Source of the DNA: Chaenocephalus aceratus
Lineage: Eukaryota; Chordata; Actinopteri; Perciformes; Channichthyidae
Reading direction: 5' to 3'
Length of the DNA: 64,000 bases
NCBI GenBank assembly: GCA_023974075.1
Contig: CM043807.1
Coordinates: 5,892,513 to 5,956,512, forward strand
In this document: positions 11,005 to 23,902 of the stretch, piece after piece
How positions within the stretch are numbered: position 1 is the first letter of the stretch
How the letters are laid out: every line of letters begins with the position of its first letter
Program-made: the position numbers and the translations under genes
Notes under the pieces: model-generated
The model's input: only the letters and a program-made list of their open reading frames with translations
Told to the model about the DNA's origin: nothing
The model's database searches: none

Positions 11005-11228
11005 TTACATTATTTGCACGTACACAAGCACACAGAGCAAAACCTTTGCAAATCTAGAAGATCAGTCAAACAAAACACAGAGAAAATCGATCCAGATACA
11101 ACAATCAAGACACAACACATTCACAGATGAACACACACACACACTGCAAATCAGCTCAGTGGCCGTGAGTGATCATGTCCCTGACAACACACACTCCTCT
11201 AATGCTTCATTTGAGGACATTATGAGAC
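10320..11228. other. No gene seen; short CA run at 10974-10999
   Basis: AT-rich sequence with one short (CA)n. Open frames have no family resemblance. Confidence 0.5.
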
Positions 11229-11229
11229 A

Positions 11230-11372
<143 letters not shown>

Positions 11373-12703
11373 TGTGTGTGTGTTCAGGGCTCTCCTCCTC
11401 CTCCCCCCTCTGGACCCACTGACCTGTACATAATGTATGTCCCATTTCTCCCTACAATGCAAAACATCCCCAGTATATCTAAGCATTTATTCAAGCGTTT
11501 ATTGAACACACATGGCTCTTTTTCAGCCATGATCATGGCCTTATCTCTGTAGGGCAGGGAGTGTTTCGAGGGTTAAGAGCATACAACACTTTAGCAACAA
11601 CCGTATTTGTCCTTACTTTTATCTGGAAGAATTACAGGACAATAAGTAACATCCACTTTTGGATCTGATTTGGGCAAGGTTACGAACTTATGACATGGCT
11701 AAACAGACATACGCTTCTTTTATTTGTATTGGCTTGAGGACTTCATGGAATCCAGTTTAGAGTCTGAGGGTCACATAAACCAGCAGTTTGTCCCACAGGT
11801 TGCTTTGTGGTGGTTTCAGGTGAGGGAAGGCATACAGCATTGAGAGTCAGATGGAAAGGATAAGAAACCGCGTGTTTATCATTTCTGGCAAACTTTTAAA
11901 ACCAAAAAGCTAGTGCAACTGGAGACAACCCCACAAGGAAACACCTATGACGCAGTCAGCATCATGAGATCAAGTAAAACACGAGCATATGACTGTCCAA
12001 GACCCATCTGTCAACAGGCTGACCATCTCTCTGGCCGTTTCACACAAATGTGAAAACGCAATAACAAACATCTGTTAAAGGGTGCTGCACTGAGAGTTCA
12101 TCAAAGTTCATTCTTGACCTTAGAAACAGAAGTTTGAGTAACAAATCATTACCTCGGGTAAACTTAGTAGCTTTTTAAAAGCTGTCAACTAAATCTCCCA
12201 GCGTAATCTCAGCAACAGATGGAGTTTGCTAAGCTCGGCAAGTTGACCTTAAGTTCAGATATTTTTGTCAAATGATAGGATGTGCTTGCTTTGCCACGCT
12301 ATTTGATGTGTCACTGTGCACAGGATGTTTAAAATATGTTATGGCAGTTGTGCCACAAACATTTGTTTTCATTATGGATTTATCTACAGATCATTGTTCT
12401 CAAATTAAACATTTGATTTGAAAAAGTTACCACAGCGAGTCCAGTTGACATCCTTAAATGTTTAGAAGAACAGTCCAAAGCCCAGAGATATTTTGTTAAC
12501 ATCAGAATAAAGACAAATAAACCTTTCAATTTTAACATTTGAGAAGCTGATCCTGTGTTTTTTTGCTTTTTGTATAGCCTTAACTTATATTGATCAATAT
12601 CAACATCTAATTAATGAATCATTCCAGCTCTACTCAGGCTCACTCAGACTCGCTGTCCAGACAAATAAAAAGGTGTGTTGGCCAATATCTGACTGGGGCA
12701 TCT
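11373..12703. other. No gene seen
   Basis: 1.3 kb of AT-rich sequence without recognisable coding or repeat structure. Confidence 0.45.
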
Positions 12704-12711
12704 ATAATATC

Positions 12712-13534
12712 CAGGGATGCACGATATTGGTTTTTTGAAACCGATACCGATAACTTCCTGCTTCTCAAGACCGATACCGATACCGATAACCGATAATAAT
12801 ATAATATATATATATATATATTAAATGTACCTGTAGTTTTTGCACACCTGGTGGTAAAAAAAAGACTAGTAGTGAGCAAATGACATGAGCATTACTACTA
12901 TGAACAAAACAAAGCCAAGAACAGTTTTGACTCTTCAAAGTGACCATATTTATTTTCCCAAAGAAATCTGGCAAACTTCTTGCCTTTTTCAAAAGCCTCG
13001 TCGATTGGTAAAAGCCCCGGTGCCTGCAGCTGGCTTTGGATTCGCCGCTAGTTTAGCAGCGCAGGCGTCTTCGTACGCTTTTAACACACCATCGTAGCCA
13101 TGGCGATGTTTCAGGTGACTAATCAGGTTGGAAGTATTATAGCTCGTTGCCTTTGTTAATACAAAATAGCAAGCGAACTATCTAACTCTGAAACTTTGAA
13201 ATAGTCCCATACTACCGACGACATGTTTGTTTACTGTCCTGGCTTCACGGCCGCACACCATTTACGTCACAGCCAGGCATGAGTTAGGGAGCGCTGGATT
13301 GGTGAAAAACTCCCCTCTTCCTAAACCACTAATACCACAGTACTGGCAAAACGGGAGGAGCCAAGTGAAAAACAAGCGCCCCTCATCCTAATCCACCCAC
13401 ACCGCAGTATTTTTTTCTTTTTTTTTACCCAAAAAATATATTGTATATTATCGGGGCTATTAATACTGTTATTGGGTTTATCGGGATGACGTCATAATTC
13501 CTAATATCGGACCGATAATTATCGTGCACCACTA
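12712..13534. mobile_element. Non-autonomous hAT-like transposon
   Basis: The left end CAGGGATGCACGATA and right end TATCGTGCACCACTA are imperfect inverted repeats. The flanks ATAATATC (12704-12711) and ATAATATA (13535-13542) form an 8-bp duplication with one difference. The subterminal region carries repeated ACCGATACCGATA motifs. No transposase is present. Confidence 0.82.
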
Positions 13535-13651
13535 ATAATATACCTTTCATAACATGCTATGCTGTAAATATGAAAAGTGAAACAAGCTCAGGAGTGAACT
13601 TGAGAACTGATAAAACCTCATTTTCAAAAGACTGTTGAGGAAACCTGACTT

Positions 13652-13748
13652 ATATGATTCCGTTTTCTTCAAGTTTGTATCTTCTTGGTCGAATGCACTT
13701 ATTGTAAGTCGCTTTGGATAAAAGTCTAAATGCAATACAATATAATGA
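13652..13748 (+). mobile_element. LINE 3'-end fragment
   Basis: It matches the last 95 bases of the LINE at 9622-10304, from the ATGATTC-GTTTTCTTCAAG segment to TAAGTCGCTTTGGATAAAAG and a degenerate AAT-rich tail. A few bases of the tail motif are deleted. Confidence 0.8.
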
Positions 13749-14688
13749 AACAGCAGCACAGACAACACCCTGTGTTTCATCCACTCACTTCTTCCTCACA
13801 CACAGTGTTGTCTTAGGCCTCCCAAAATCCTAGAATACCACACTAGGATACCAAGAATTTCTCCCTGGTTGAATGCCACGTACTGTACTGTGCAGATAAA
13901 CAGCATGTGCCAGAACAGCAGAGAACAGACTTCAAGTATTCATTTTCCCTGAGATTGCTACAGAAGAAGCAACAAGCAGAACTTTACATGAATGTGTTAT
14001 CAACTTGCTAACACGCTAACAAACAGTAGCATATGAACACATCCCCTTCTCTTTGGCATGGCTTCTTCCCCTTCCTCTTATCCCTCCCTTCCGTCTTTGA
14101 CTCTGTCCCTGATGCGTTCACTTCCTCTCTCTGCCTCCCTCTTTTCTCCATCAGCATTCCTGAAGGTGTTCAGCATGTTCTATTTATGTGACAACCACAC
14201 ATGCTTCTGTCACAGTGCACAATGTAACACAGGCAGACGACGCGAGCCTATACTTAGCCGCTCAGTGTTTCAGCATGGGAGACACATTTTACAGAGTTTG
14301 TGTCTCGCCCGAGGATCGAGGTGCAGAAAAACACATTATACTAATCTTGAATATTATTTTTCTCCATTACTCTCTGTTCCTGTCAGGCTGGTTGTGATTG
14401 GATGTGGCGGGAGAAGATTCACTGGTGCCGTCTGGGGTAACACATCTCACTGAAAGTGAACTCGACAGCCCAGCTAAGAGAGAGTCGTTCTGAGCCTCAT
14501 CTATCTCAAGGTTTAAGAGGATGAGCTGCAGAGCACCACAGTCAGCTGTTTTAACCTTCACAGCTGCTTTATCATGTTAATAATAACCTCTTCTCCAAAT
14601 GACATACTTGTAAGTCTAAATCTTGCAGAGGTGAGGTGAATTATCTCCTAAACCCAACATGGCCTTTTGGCACTTGTGGGCTTCCTCA
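13749..14688. other. No gene assigned; pyrimidine-rich stretch at 14045-14155
   Basis: A CT-rich block ends in CTCCATCAG at about 14153, which looks like a splice acceptor. The downstream frames match no family, so I do not call an exon. Confidence 0.4.
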
Positions 14689-14696
14689 CCTGGAAG

Positions 14697-15675
14697 CAGT
14701 GGCGGCGCCAGGGTATGGCTGGGGTAGGCTACAGCCATACCAAGAAATGGCTTAGCCCCACCATGAAAAATGATGTTAAAGTAAGCAAAATAAAGTCCGC
14801 CAACTCGCGCGGAGTAAATTGCACAGACAGCAGTTAGTAAGATTGATTTCAGTAGCCACTTGTCTGGAAATACCGAAGACTAGAAACGGTTTTGAAAACT
14901 TTTGTCACGTAGTGATCGTCTTCTCATTAGAACATCTTTGATAATATCTTCTGGCCAATTAGAATCAAGATAACGGCGTGGTGTTGTTGCAGGAAGTCCG
15001 ACGCAGAATACTTTTGCTGTAATACATCTCTATATACATCGATACAACATTACGTGTTGATAGAAATCAACACGCAATGAAATAAGACCCCACGGTTTGA
15101 TGATTGATAGGTGTGTGGGCTGTCTTTCATTTTGACACACAGAACAATGGGGGCTATCCACCCTTATCCACAATGTAAAGTAATTCACACAGCCTCTTCC
15201 CTCTTCAGTGAAGAGCAGCAGGTTCAGCTTTCAGAACAAAGTAACACAAAACTAAAATAGCATTCATTTTTTTAAATATGTCGTGTAGTAATAGATGTAT
15301 TTATTTTTCTTCTCAAGACAGTACCAGAATGTGTATTTTAGTTAGTATTTAAAAAAAATCTCCTGGGGGAGTGTCCCCCCAGATCCCCCTGCAGGGGTTG
15401 GGTTTTCATCATGCCAACTCTTTCACCTGTGGGGAGATTGCAGGATTGGCTCCAGGTCGCCCTTTTTATTTACTACAAGACAAATGTGCCTTTTTATTTC
15501 ATACAGTTCAATTTGGATTGAGACATAATCTAAACCTCACGCGTGGCGTTTCACTGTCAAGGGGGGCAATATAGCGTGTATATAATTACATTGCAAATAC
15601 TGACTTGAGCCCCACCACTGTATGGGTTAGCCCTACCATAGATTACCCAACAAAAATACTCTGGCGCCGCCACTG
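14697..15675. mobile_element. hAT-like transposon (CAGTGGCGGCGCC family)
   Basis: Perfect-looking inverted ends: CAGTGGCGGCGCCAGGGTA and TACTCTGGCGCCGCCACTG. The flanks CCTGGAAG (14689-14696) and CCTGGAAA (15676-15683) are an 8-bp duplication with one change. No transposase frame remains. A deleted, inverted relative sits inside the hAT at 33674-34724. Confidence 0.88.
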
Positions 15676-15699
15676 CCTGGAAATCAAGGGTGTTTTGGA

Positions 15700-15960
15700 T
15701 GAGATTTGCTTAGTATAAAATACTATATGACAGTAAAAAAAAGTTGTTATTAATAAACAAGAATACAGTTTGAAAGGGGAGTGAAAACAAAAATCTGCTT
15801 ACAGTTCTGTTTCATATGGGTGTTGAGAGATGTATCCATAGATCTCTTAATTTTGCTCTCAAAGTGCACCAGATTGATGCTTTTAACTTCAACATTTAAA
15901 ATCTGCATGCCCCCCGGACCCCCCTAGAGTAGCTTAGGCCCCCCCCCCCACTTAAATCAT
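15700..15960. repeat. Fragment of an interspersed repeat
   Basis: Shares GTATCCATAGATCTCTT, GCTCTCAAAGTGCACCAG and CCCCCCGGACCCCCCTAGAG-like blocks with 21650-21925 and 53440-53660, which lie inside hAT elements. Probably a piece of the same hAT group. Confidence 0.7.
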
Positions 15961-16077
15961 GTTCACATGGATATGAAACTAAATACATTTGCACACATCT
16001 TGTGTCCATATCTTTCTGTTTGGGTGGTCATGCCACAACCGTGCACGTGCATACGCGAGTTATGGTAAGATATCTGT

Positions 16078-17162
16078 GTTAAGTCCACCACGGTGTACCC
16101 CAGGGCTCTGTGCTTGGCCCCCTCCTGTTCACCATTTACATGTTCTCCCTCGGCCAGATCATCCGACATCATGGACTCAATTTCCACTGTTACGCTGATG
16201 ATACCCAACTGTATCTCAGCACCACTCCATCCTCCCAGCTCACCCCTCAGTCTCTCATCAACTGCCTGCATGACATCAAAACATGGATGTCTTCCAACTA
16301 CCTTAAGCTGAACAGCAATAAAACAGAGCTCATGGTTGTGGCACCCAAGGCCCTGCTCCAGAAGGTTGGTGACTTCATCCTCGAGGTCGACGGCTGCTCC
16401 ATCTCCCCATCTCCTGAAGCCCGCAACCTTGGTGTCATCCTCGACTCCACCCTTTCCTTCCATTCCCACGTCAAATCTGTGACCAAATCGGCCTTTTACC
16501 ACCTAAGGAACATTGCCAGACTCTGACCGTCACTCTCGGAGTCGGTTGCCGAAACCCTAGTGCATGCGTTTGTCACCACCCGCTTGGACTACTGCAATGG
16601 TGTCCTGTTCGGGGTTCCCAAAAAAAACCCAGGACAGGCTCCTCCAGTATGTCCAAAACTGTGCTGCTAGGGTACTCACACACACAAAGCCGTGGCAGCA
16701 CATCACTCCCACCCTCATCCACCTACACTGGTTGCCGGTCAAGTCCCGCATATCCTACAAAGTCCTCCTCCTTACCTACAAGTCCCTCCATGCCCTTGGC
16801 CCCCAGTACCTATCGGACATCCTTCACCCACATGCCCCACCCCGGAACCTGCGGTCTTCAGACTCTGGCCTGCTTACCACCCCCTGCACCAAACTGCGAA
16901 CCTTCGGGGACAGAGCCTTCAGTGTGGTAGCCACCACCCTCTGGAACGCTGTCCCTGCGGAGATTCGCAACATCCCCACACTCAACGCCTTCAAAAGGGC
17001 CCTCAAGTCCCATCTGTTTGCCAAGGCTTTTGGCCCCTAATCGATCTGTTGTTTTGTCTGTCTGACTTTTGTTTTGTTATGTTTGTTTTTGCCCCATTAC
17101 TTGTAAAGCGACCTTGGGTCTATAAGGCGCTATATAAATCCAAACTATTATTATTATTATTA
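16078..17162 (+). mobile_element. 5'-truncated L2-type LINE with (ATT)n tail
   Basis: It begins inside the reverse transcriptase at [16 protein letters not shown], followed by the YADDTQLYL catalytic box, [11 protein letters not shown] and [17 protein letters not shown] stop codon near 16524 and a one-base shift in an A-run near 16622 break the frame. The C-terminal part (LDYCNGVLFG, LHWLPVKSRISYKVLLL, LWNAVPAEIRN) continues to 17040. The 3' end has GCGCTATATAAAT followed by (ATT)n, typical of fish L2. Confidence 0.92.
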
Positions 17163-17480
17163 AGAGGTTGCTTTTTCTTTGCACAGCATGAAAGAAAGGC
17201 GAAATGAATGGGCTGTGATTTTAGTTTTTGTAAGCAGACGTTGAATTCAATAATTTGTACGGCCCTCGGAGGATGTTGTAAAAATTGAAATGGCCCTTTA
17301 GAGGAAAAAGGTTCCCCACATGTTATGTGTGTGAACCATGGTGTGAACATCTCCAGTGGCAATTGCCATGTTAAATGAATAATAATCTGAAAGATTTATG
17401 ATGCATAAATATACAAATAGTGATGAATGAATAGGACATTAGTTGACATTGAACCAAAAACAAACCGGATCAGGAAAGAA
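17163..17480. other. No gene seen
   Basis: Short AT-rich spacer after the L2 tail. Confidence 0.45.
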
Positions 17481-17830
17481 ACACAGAAATAATTTAGTAC
17501 CAAGACCATACGTGATAAATAGCTGTTCTTGTTAAATGTTCAAGTAAGAAGGAAGGATTAGAACTTTTAACTTTCACATCCAAAAGTTCACGTTTAGCAG
17601 TTTAACGGCACCAGACACGCCCACCGGCAAGCTTCAACGCACCCTGCCGTGTGGACGTACCGCAGTATGCCTTTTTAAGGTCACTCCCAGTGCAGTGTCT
17701 AACTACTTCATGATGTATTTGGGCTAACTTGATCTTATTCAGCACTGTAATGTAAAACTTATTATGCAATGCTGCCGTTTGGTTTTGCCGTTCTGATTAA
17801 TGCATATTTAACTGAGTAGCAACGCATTAG
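17480..17830. repeat. Interspersed repeat, copy 1 (paired with 26780-27170)
   Basis: Shared blocks include GGTCACTCCCAGTGCAGTGTC, CTTCATGATGTATTTGGGCT and CAGTGCTGCCGTTTGGTTTTG-like sequence in the same order and orientation as at 26.8-27.1 kb. No termini were resolved. Confidence 0.75.
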
Positions 17831-19070
17831 AACTTAAAAGTTATTTCAACAGGATTTATGTAGACATTTCAAAAGGAATTAAAAAAACAAAGATTGTAAT
17901 AATTACGATTTCTTTCACAAAAAACACTTATCCGGAAAAGCTTGCAAATTAGATATTTCAATAAAGTGAGTGGTACAATTACATTTGGGAGAAAATAGGC
18001 AGAAGATGTCTAGTCAAGATACAGGTTTTGGCTCTTTGGAGTGACTGTTCTGCATCACTCTGTGTTACCAGTCCTATCAGCGATAAGACACATAATATGG
18101 TTCAGACACTGGAAAGCACAACGCTGATAAGAGGCAGATAGCATCAGCTCCACAGGAAATTAATCCGAGATACAGGCTGGGCAAACAAAATGTGCAAATA
18201 TAATCAGACGTTTCTACACACACATTATGACTCACACAGAAGCATGCACATTGATGTGCACAAACATGCTGCTGAGCAGAAAACTACATCGGATCATGCA
18301 CATGCAAATACACACTTATCTAATCTTAGCTGCTGCCTACAGAGCAAATATGGAAAATGTACCGTTGAGACTCGGCAATTAACACAAAGGCAGGGAAGCA
18401 GAAAACGAATTCAGGAGTGTGTAGTTTTTAAATGGAAGAGAAAGTGGGGATGAAACTCCCTCAGGCTCATTGTGTAAAGAGGAATGTGCTCTTACAGCCA
18501 ACTTGCCAGGATAAATAAGGATGAAAGTGTTGGGAAGGTGACCCAAAACATCCCCTCAGAAAGTCTATCTATCTAATGTGCTAGACTACCCCTGGCAAAT
18601 GGATGAAATTGGTTTGAATAATTACATTTGAAACAAAGCACAGTACAGTAGATCACGGTCTTGTAAAATTCTGGTAATTTAAAAAAGAAATGATTTTGTC
18701 AGGTGAGACGAGTGTTTAGCCTGTTAGACAAAGCTGTTCACCTTTGATGTTAAGCCTGGAGACGAAAGGGTCTATCAAAATCGTTCATTCATTAGGTATC
18801 AAAGGTTCAGGAAGACATTACTTTGGGTCAGGCCACGCTAAATTTAGAAAAAACCTGTGATACAATTCTAAAACAAAAGAAAACCCCATGATATTAACGT
18901 TTTCCCAAAGGCTTATGTGAGTGCAGAGGCTGGACATGTACATGTGTGCAGTGTTTACAATGTGAGTGGAAGGAAGCGGGCTCGGTTCCCCGCCTCGGTG
19001 TTCCCGGAGGGGGGGCGGTGCAAGAACTAGAGCTGTGGGCGGGACACGGAGGAAATCATGCAACATCTTG
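17831..19070. other. No gene seen
   Basis: 1.2 kb of AT-rich sequence; a GC-rich 60-base patch near 18970-19030 is unexplained. No coding or repeat signal beyond that. Confidence 0.4.
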
Positions 19071-19304
19071 CAAAAAACAGCGTCTGAGGGCTTCTTAACA
19101 TTTAATAAACTATGAATGTGTTATATCCACTTAACGGGAAGAAACTCAGCTATCAGACAATATTAACCATTTTTAGAAGAACGATACATAAGGGTAATAA
19201 CAAAGGCTCTGAATTAGCCCTGAGCGAAGAAATGCTAACAGACTTAGCACAGAACTCACAAACAAGATATTGATTAGCAAGTTGAGATTCCATAGATTCT
19301 AGAC

Positions 19305-20615
19305 CAGGGATGGGCAACTTTGATGGTGGTGGGGGCCACATCATTGATGTACTGGCCACCAGGGGGCCGCAGATTCACTTGGAACACACACACACATAAA
19401 TTCTATGTGTTGTATGTAATTATTAACAAATATACTAAGTCTGACATCTTCATTGACCTGTTACAATCAAAGGGAACATCCCCAAAAAAATGGGAACATC
19501 CTCTAATAAGCTCACTAAACAAATATCAGTTCACAGAAATTGTATTGCATTTTTACAAGTGGCATGTTTGTATTGAACAGGTTATTAAACAGTGGAATAC
19601 AACTATTTTAAACTATTGGAAAGCACGGAAAATGTGTGTGTATTGAGATTAACCATTAGATGACATACACATGAAGTCATGAACACTGGCGGCCCGTCCA
19701 CACAGCGGTGTGCGTTGACGCTTGCCGGCGGACATGTCTGAAACTCGACCAACAACCAATCACATTAATCTCCCGCCCCTGACACACAAGCAGCGGTTTG
19801 ATTGGCTAGAGCTTGTACTGGCATATGATTCGATTGGCTGACGCTTCTGCCGAGGCGTCAAAAGTTGAACATTGCTCAACTTCTGCAGCGAGCCACGCCA
19901 GCTACGCTCCGCGTCGCTTCCCACGATGCATTTCGGCTAAAAGTGACGTCACCCCATTCAAAGTGAATGGTGAAGCGTCCACGCACGCCGCTGTGTGGAC
20001 GGGCCGTAACCCAGACATTAGTTGTCTAACTTGAACCTAAAACACTTGTAGCCAGTCTCACTCTCTGCATTCCCCTTATTCCACAATAAGGGGAATGTCA
20101 ACACAGACACCTGTCAGCCCGCACTCTGCTGTTCCTCAGCACCACTCCCCCTCCCTCCCGCTGAAATTATGAATGAAAAGCGTAGTAATCATAGATAACA
20201 TGGCAGGGTCCGTGACAGTTTGTTTTCATCTGATTTCAAATAAACAAAGTCTTGGTTTTAAGAATATTAAACTTGTTTCGCCAAATTCAGATGATAAAAA
20301 CAGCTTTGAAGCTTGTAAAGGCATAATTACAAGAGGCAACTTAACGTCACAGCAGGCATAACAACAGCCGGTGTTTCTTGTGAGGGTTTCCCCGGGAAAC
20401 AAACACAATACACACAAATGCGTCACAGATTATTTCGCGGTATTTGAAATCATCTACGCAGCTCGCGACGTAACTAGGAGTCTAGTGGACGGTATCAGTA
20501 CTACAAGTAAAACAATATTTTTTATTATTACGTTGTTTATAAATTAATCTGAGGGCCGCAAAAAGAGGAGGTGGGGGCCGCATGCGGCCCGCGGGCCGCC
20601 ATTTGCCCATCCCTG
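19305..20615. mobile_element. hAT-like transposon (CAGGGATGGGCAACT family)
   Basis: Ends CAGGGATGGGCAACTTT and ATTTGCCCATCCCTG are inverted; the perfect 8-bp duplication TTCTAGAC lies at 19297-19304 and 20616-20623. Subterminal GGGGGCCACA/GGGCCGC motifs are typical of this fish and tetrapod hAT group. The interior has no transposase. It contains a smaller inverted-repeat element (19691-20007) and a 13-bp hairpin, CATTCCCCTTATT/AATAAGGGGAATG, near 20069-20098. Confidence 0.92.
19691..20007. mobile_element. MITE nested in a hAT
   Basis: Inverted ends GGCCCGTCCACACAGCG and CGCTGTGTGGACGGGCC. Interior pieces also mirror each other (GTGCGTTGACGC / GAAGCGTCCACGCACG). The target duplication is unclear. 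Confidence 0.78.
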
Positions 20616-21353
20616 TTCTAGACATATATCATCACTGAGTGATCAGAACTTGTGGCGAAATGACAACAAATAACAACAACAAAATTAGCTTTATGGGACC
20701 AAATCGGAAAATAAATCTTACCGTTGCAGTTGTTCTGATCAAAAGTTGTGTTCAATGGCATTAAAACAATAAAAACGCTGCTGAAGGTTAATCCATAGGT
20801 TAATCCAATGTGTCTGTGTCACTTTGAAATGAGTACTGATAATCCATCATTCCATTTGTATGTCAATAACGGAGATTTAATATTAGCTGCTACGATAATG
20901 ACAGCTTCCGGTTCCGGAGCATTCTGGCTACGCATCACTCATTCACCAATGGGTAATGTTTAGATCAGTGGTCGCCAACCAGTCGATGGAGTGTGGTGCG
21001 GGTAGATCGCGGACCGTTAAAAAAAAAGTAACAAAAGAAAGAAAAAGAAAAGAAAAACAATAATGTTTGAAAAATACGTTTTTAGATGTAAACCTATCAT
21101 CCACCACCCCGTTAGCAGGTGCCACTTGATTGACGTATATTTGAGACACCTCAATAATATAATACATTAACCGTGCTTTACGTGAACCTCATCATGACAC
21201 AAGAGAGGAAGGCAGGACTGCAATTTCCCGTGTTCAGTGAATGCAACAGAGGCAAGTCACCAGACCAATCAGAGAGTTGTATGGAAATACACATGTGCTT
21301 GTGTCATTCAAGCTCGGCTCTGTGTGTGTGTGGCAATAGCGCATTTAGTGTGA

Positions 21354-21408
21354 TAGAGAGGGAGAGAGGGAGAGAGAGAGGGAGAGAGAGGGAGAGAGAG
21401 AGAGAGGG
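21354..21408. repeat. (GA)n/(GGGA)n microsatellite
   Basis: GAGAGGGAGA units, imperfect. Confidence 0.9.
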
Positions 21409-22019
21409 ACCGGTGCTAGCGGGGACGTGATGTTAGCATCTGGTTAGCTAGCTGCACTAACGGATATAAGGAGCTGTTTCCACAACAAGCTGGGGGAGAG
21501 TCCTCCCCTGTCAGACTGAGGGGCTCAGGTGAGCTAAAGGACTCTCTGAGTGTTTAGAACGGTTTTGTCACAAATTATTCAAAAGATTATTTCCGAGGCA
21601 CACCTTCATATGATCATTATAGTTATACAAACAATAAGATAATAAATGAAAAACAGGTATGAAATACTATATGGCAGTAAAACAAGAATACAGTTTAAAA
21701 GGGGAGTGATTTGTAGAATATCCATAAAGAAATAGTAAATCTGTTTCCAGTTGTGTTTCATCTGGGTGCTGAGAGAGGTATCCATAGATCTCTTCATGTT
21801 GCTCTCAAAGTGCACCAGGTTGATGCTTTCAACTTCAATATTTTAAAAAAAATCTTCCCGGACGAGCATCCCCCCGGACCCCCCTAGAGGAGGTGAGGTC
21901 CACCCCCACTCATAAAAAATAGCACTTTACCTCTGCCTATATGCCGTGAGCTGATTATGGAGCCTTCATTGTAACAGTAATTCAGATGCAACTAGAGAAT
22001 GCAATTCCTGAAGAAATTG

Positions 22020-23902
22020 CTAGTGGGAATGCTTTATGCTGAAAAGCTGACGCTAAACTGCTATGCTGAAATGTAATGTAGATGAAGAAATGAAGAAAGT
22101 GAAGAATTTAGATTGAAATGATACATGAACACAGGGGGCTTGAATGTGTGATGAGAGAAGAAAAGAAAGTAAAAAGGCTTGGAAAAGCAGCAGAATATTT
22201 GAACCGCAAACTTCTGAACTAAGTTGATGGCGAATGATCTGTCGCCATGGCAACGGCATTTGATGACACCCCATAATACGCTTAGATGCGTTGATGGCTG
22301 CATCGTTACCAAACCTGTGAAGTCTTGGGCTGTTTGGAGTATTTTCACTGACGTTATGAGAAAACCGTGTTTCAAGGCGAGCATTTTGTTGCCATGGTAA
22401 CGGCATTTGAAGAAATCTCAAAACTGTCCCGTAGATGTCTTCAAGGCTGGACTGTTAGCACACGTGAAGTTTGAGCACTTTTTGAACATTTTCATAGGAG
22501 TTATAGCGACATCCTGTTTTATGGCGAGGGATGCGTTTCCATGGAAACGGCATATGGTGAGATCTCAGATTTGGCGAAGAGCTCTTGAGGCATGGACTGG
22601 TGATATACAAGTGAAGATTGGGGGACGATTGGAGAGTGTCGATTGGACTTACAGCCTCATCGTGTTTCATGGCGAGTGGTCTGTCGCCATGGCAACGGCA
22701 TTTGATGACACCCCATACTACGCTTAGATGCATTGATGGCTGCATCGTTATCAAACCTGTGAAGTTCTGGGCTGTTTGGAGTATTTTCACTGAAGCTGTG
22801 AGAAAACCGTGTTTCAAGGCGAGCATTGTGTTGCCACGGCAACGGCATTTGAAGAAATCTCAAAACTGTCCCGAAGATGTCTTCACAGCTGGACTGTTGA
22901 AGTCTGCTGGATGTCAGTTGGAGTGATTACATTATCGTGTTCCATTACACAGGTGTTTATATTTGAGCTAACGAGCTCTGTAGAGATCAAAGGTTTGCAT
23001 TGTTCTGAATGAGAGATGAACCTCTTACATGTGAACGTTTTGTGGAAGAACCGTAACAGATATCTGTGAAATTTCAAAACGTGAAGCATGTCAAGGAAGT
23101 TGAGTATCTGAAGTGTAATTTTGTTGTAGTTTCGGGTTAATAATGTGGCCTTTTTGGCAGTTTAACTAAAGGTGTGCGGCTGCTGCCTTGAGGAAATATC
23201 TGCCTGAAATTACAATGGGCTTCAATGGAGGAATGTTGAACGTTTTTGTCACTTCAGGCCCTCAAGAGGCATTTTGTTGAATTTGTTTTGCCTAATTATA
23301 TGTCATTTTTCAAGCTACGAGATGTTTTCCTACGTTTATCATGAAAAATGATGTCCCAGGAATGTAGGGTTTGGGAATTATGGCAGTTTTAAAAAAATAT
23401 ATGAAGGCAAATGTCAAGATGTCTTACTAGCTGTGACATCATGCACTCTAGTTAATGTTAAAATGTGAAGAAAACCTCTAAAACAAGGTCTGAACAAATG
23501 TTAATATCTCTAGAAATAAGAATCAGATTTCTGAATAATTTCAGAAAGATTTGTAACATTTTAAAGTTGGAATGAGGTTTCTGAGTGAAAGTATGAATGA
23601 ACAGTTAGCAGTTGAAGTCGCATGAAGATTTGTTGAAGTCTGAAGATTTCCTCCATTGACTTCAATGTTAAAAATGTGATGTATTATGGGATGTATCTCT
23701 GAAATTATGAAAGTTATGAATGAGAAAAGTAATAGCCATCGATTCCCGACCGAGCTGAACGTTTTGATGTTTGAACGGAGTTTCTGCGATGTTCAATGCG
23801 GGAGAAGAAGAGGGCCAAAATAAGTCGGCAGAATAATAATAATAAAAAATGTGTCCGTAGAATAACAGTTAGTTGGAATGCTGTTAACAGCATTCCCACT
23901 AA
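22020..23902. mobile_element. Nested element with AGTGGGAATGCT inverted ends and an internal 440-bp repeat
   Basis: Left TAGTGGGAATGCT and right AGCATTCCCACTA are inverted. The interior holds two direct copies of about 235 bases, 22226-22460 and 22667-22900 (offset about 441), both with GTCGCCATGGCAACGGCATT and AACCTGTGAAGT blocks. No transposase was found. Confidence 0.75.

Noticed and set aside
14188..14397. Frame resembling an immunoglobulin-like strand (VTQADDASLYL)
   Set aside because: Only one short motif-like stretch; no Cys-Trp framework, and the upstream acceptor is not in a supported context.
15963..16502. Minus-strand 179-codon frame
   Set aside because: Antisense of the L2 reverse transcriptase fragment.
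22053..22863. Pairs of similar ~100-codon frames in both strands
   Set aside because: Produced by the 441-base direct duplication within a non-coding transposon; frames are not conserved between the two copies.
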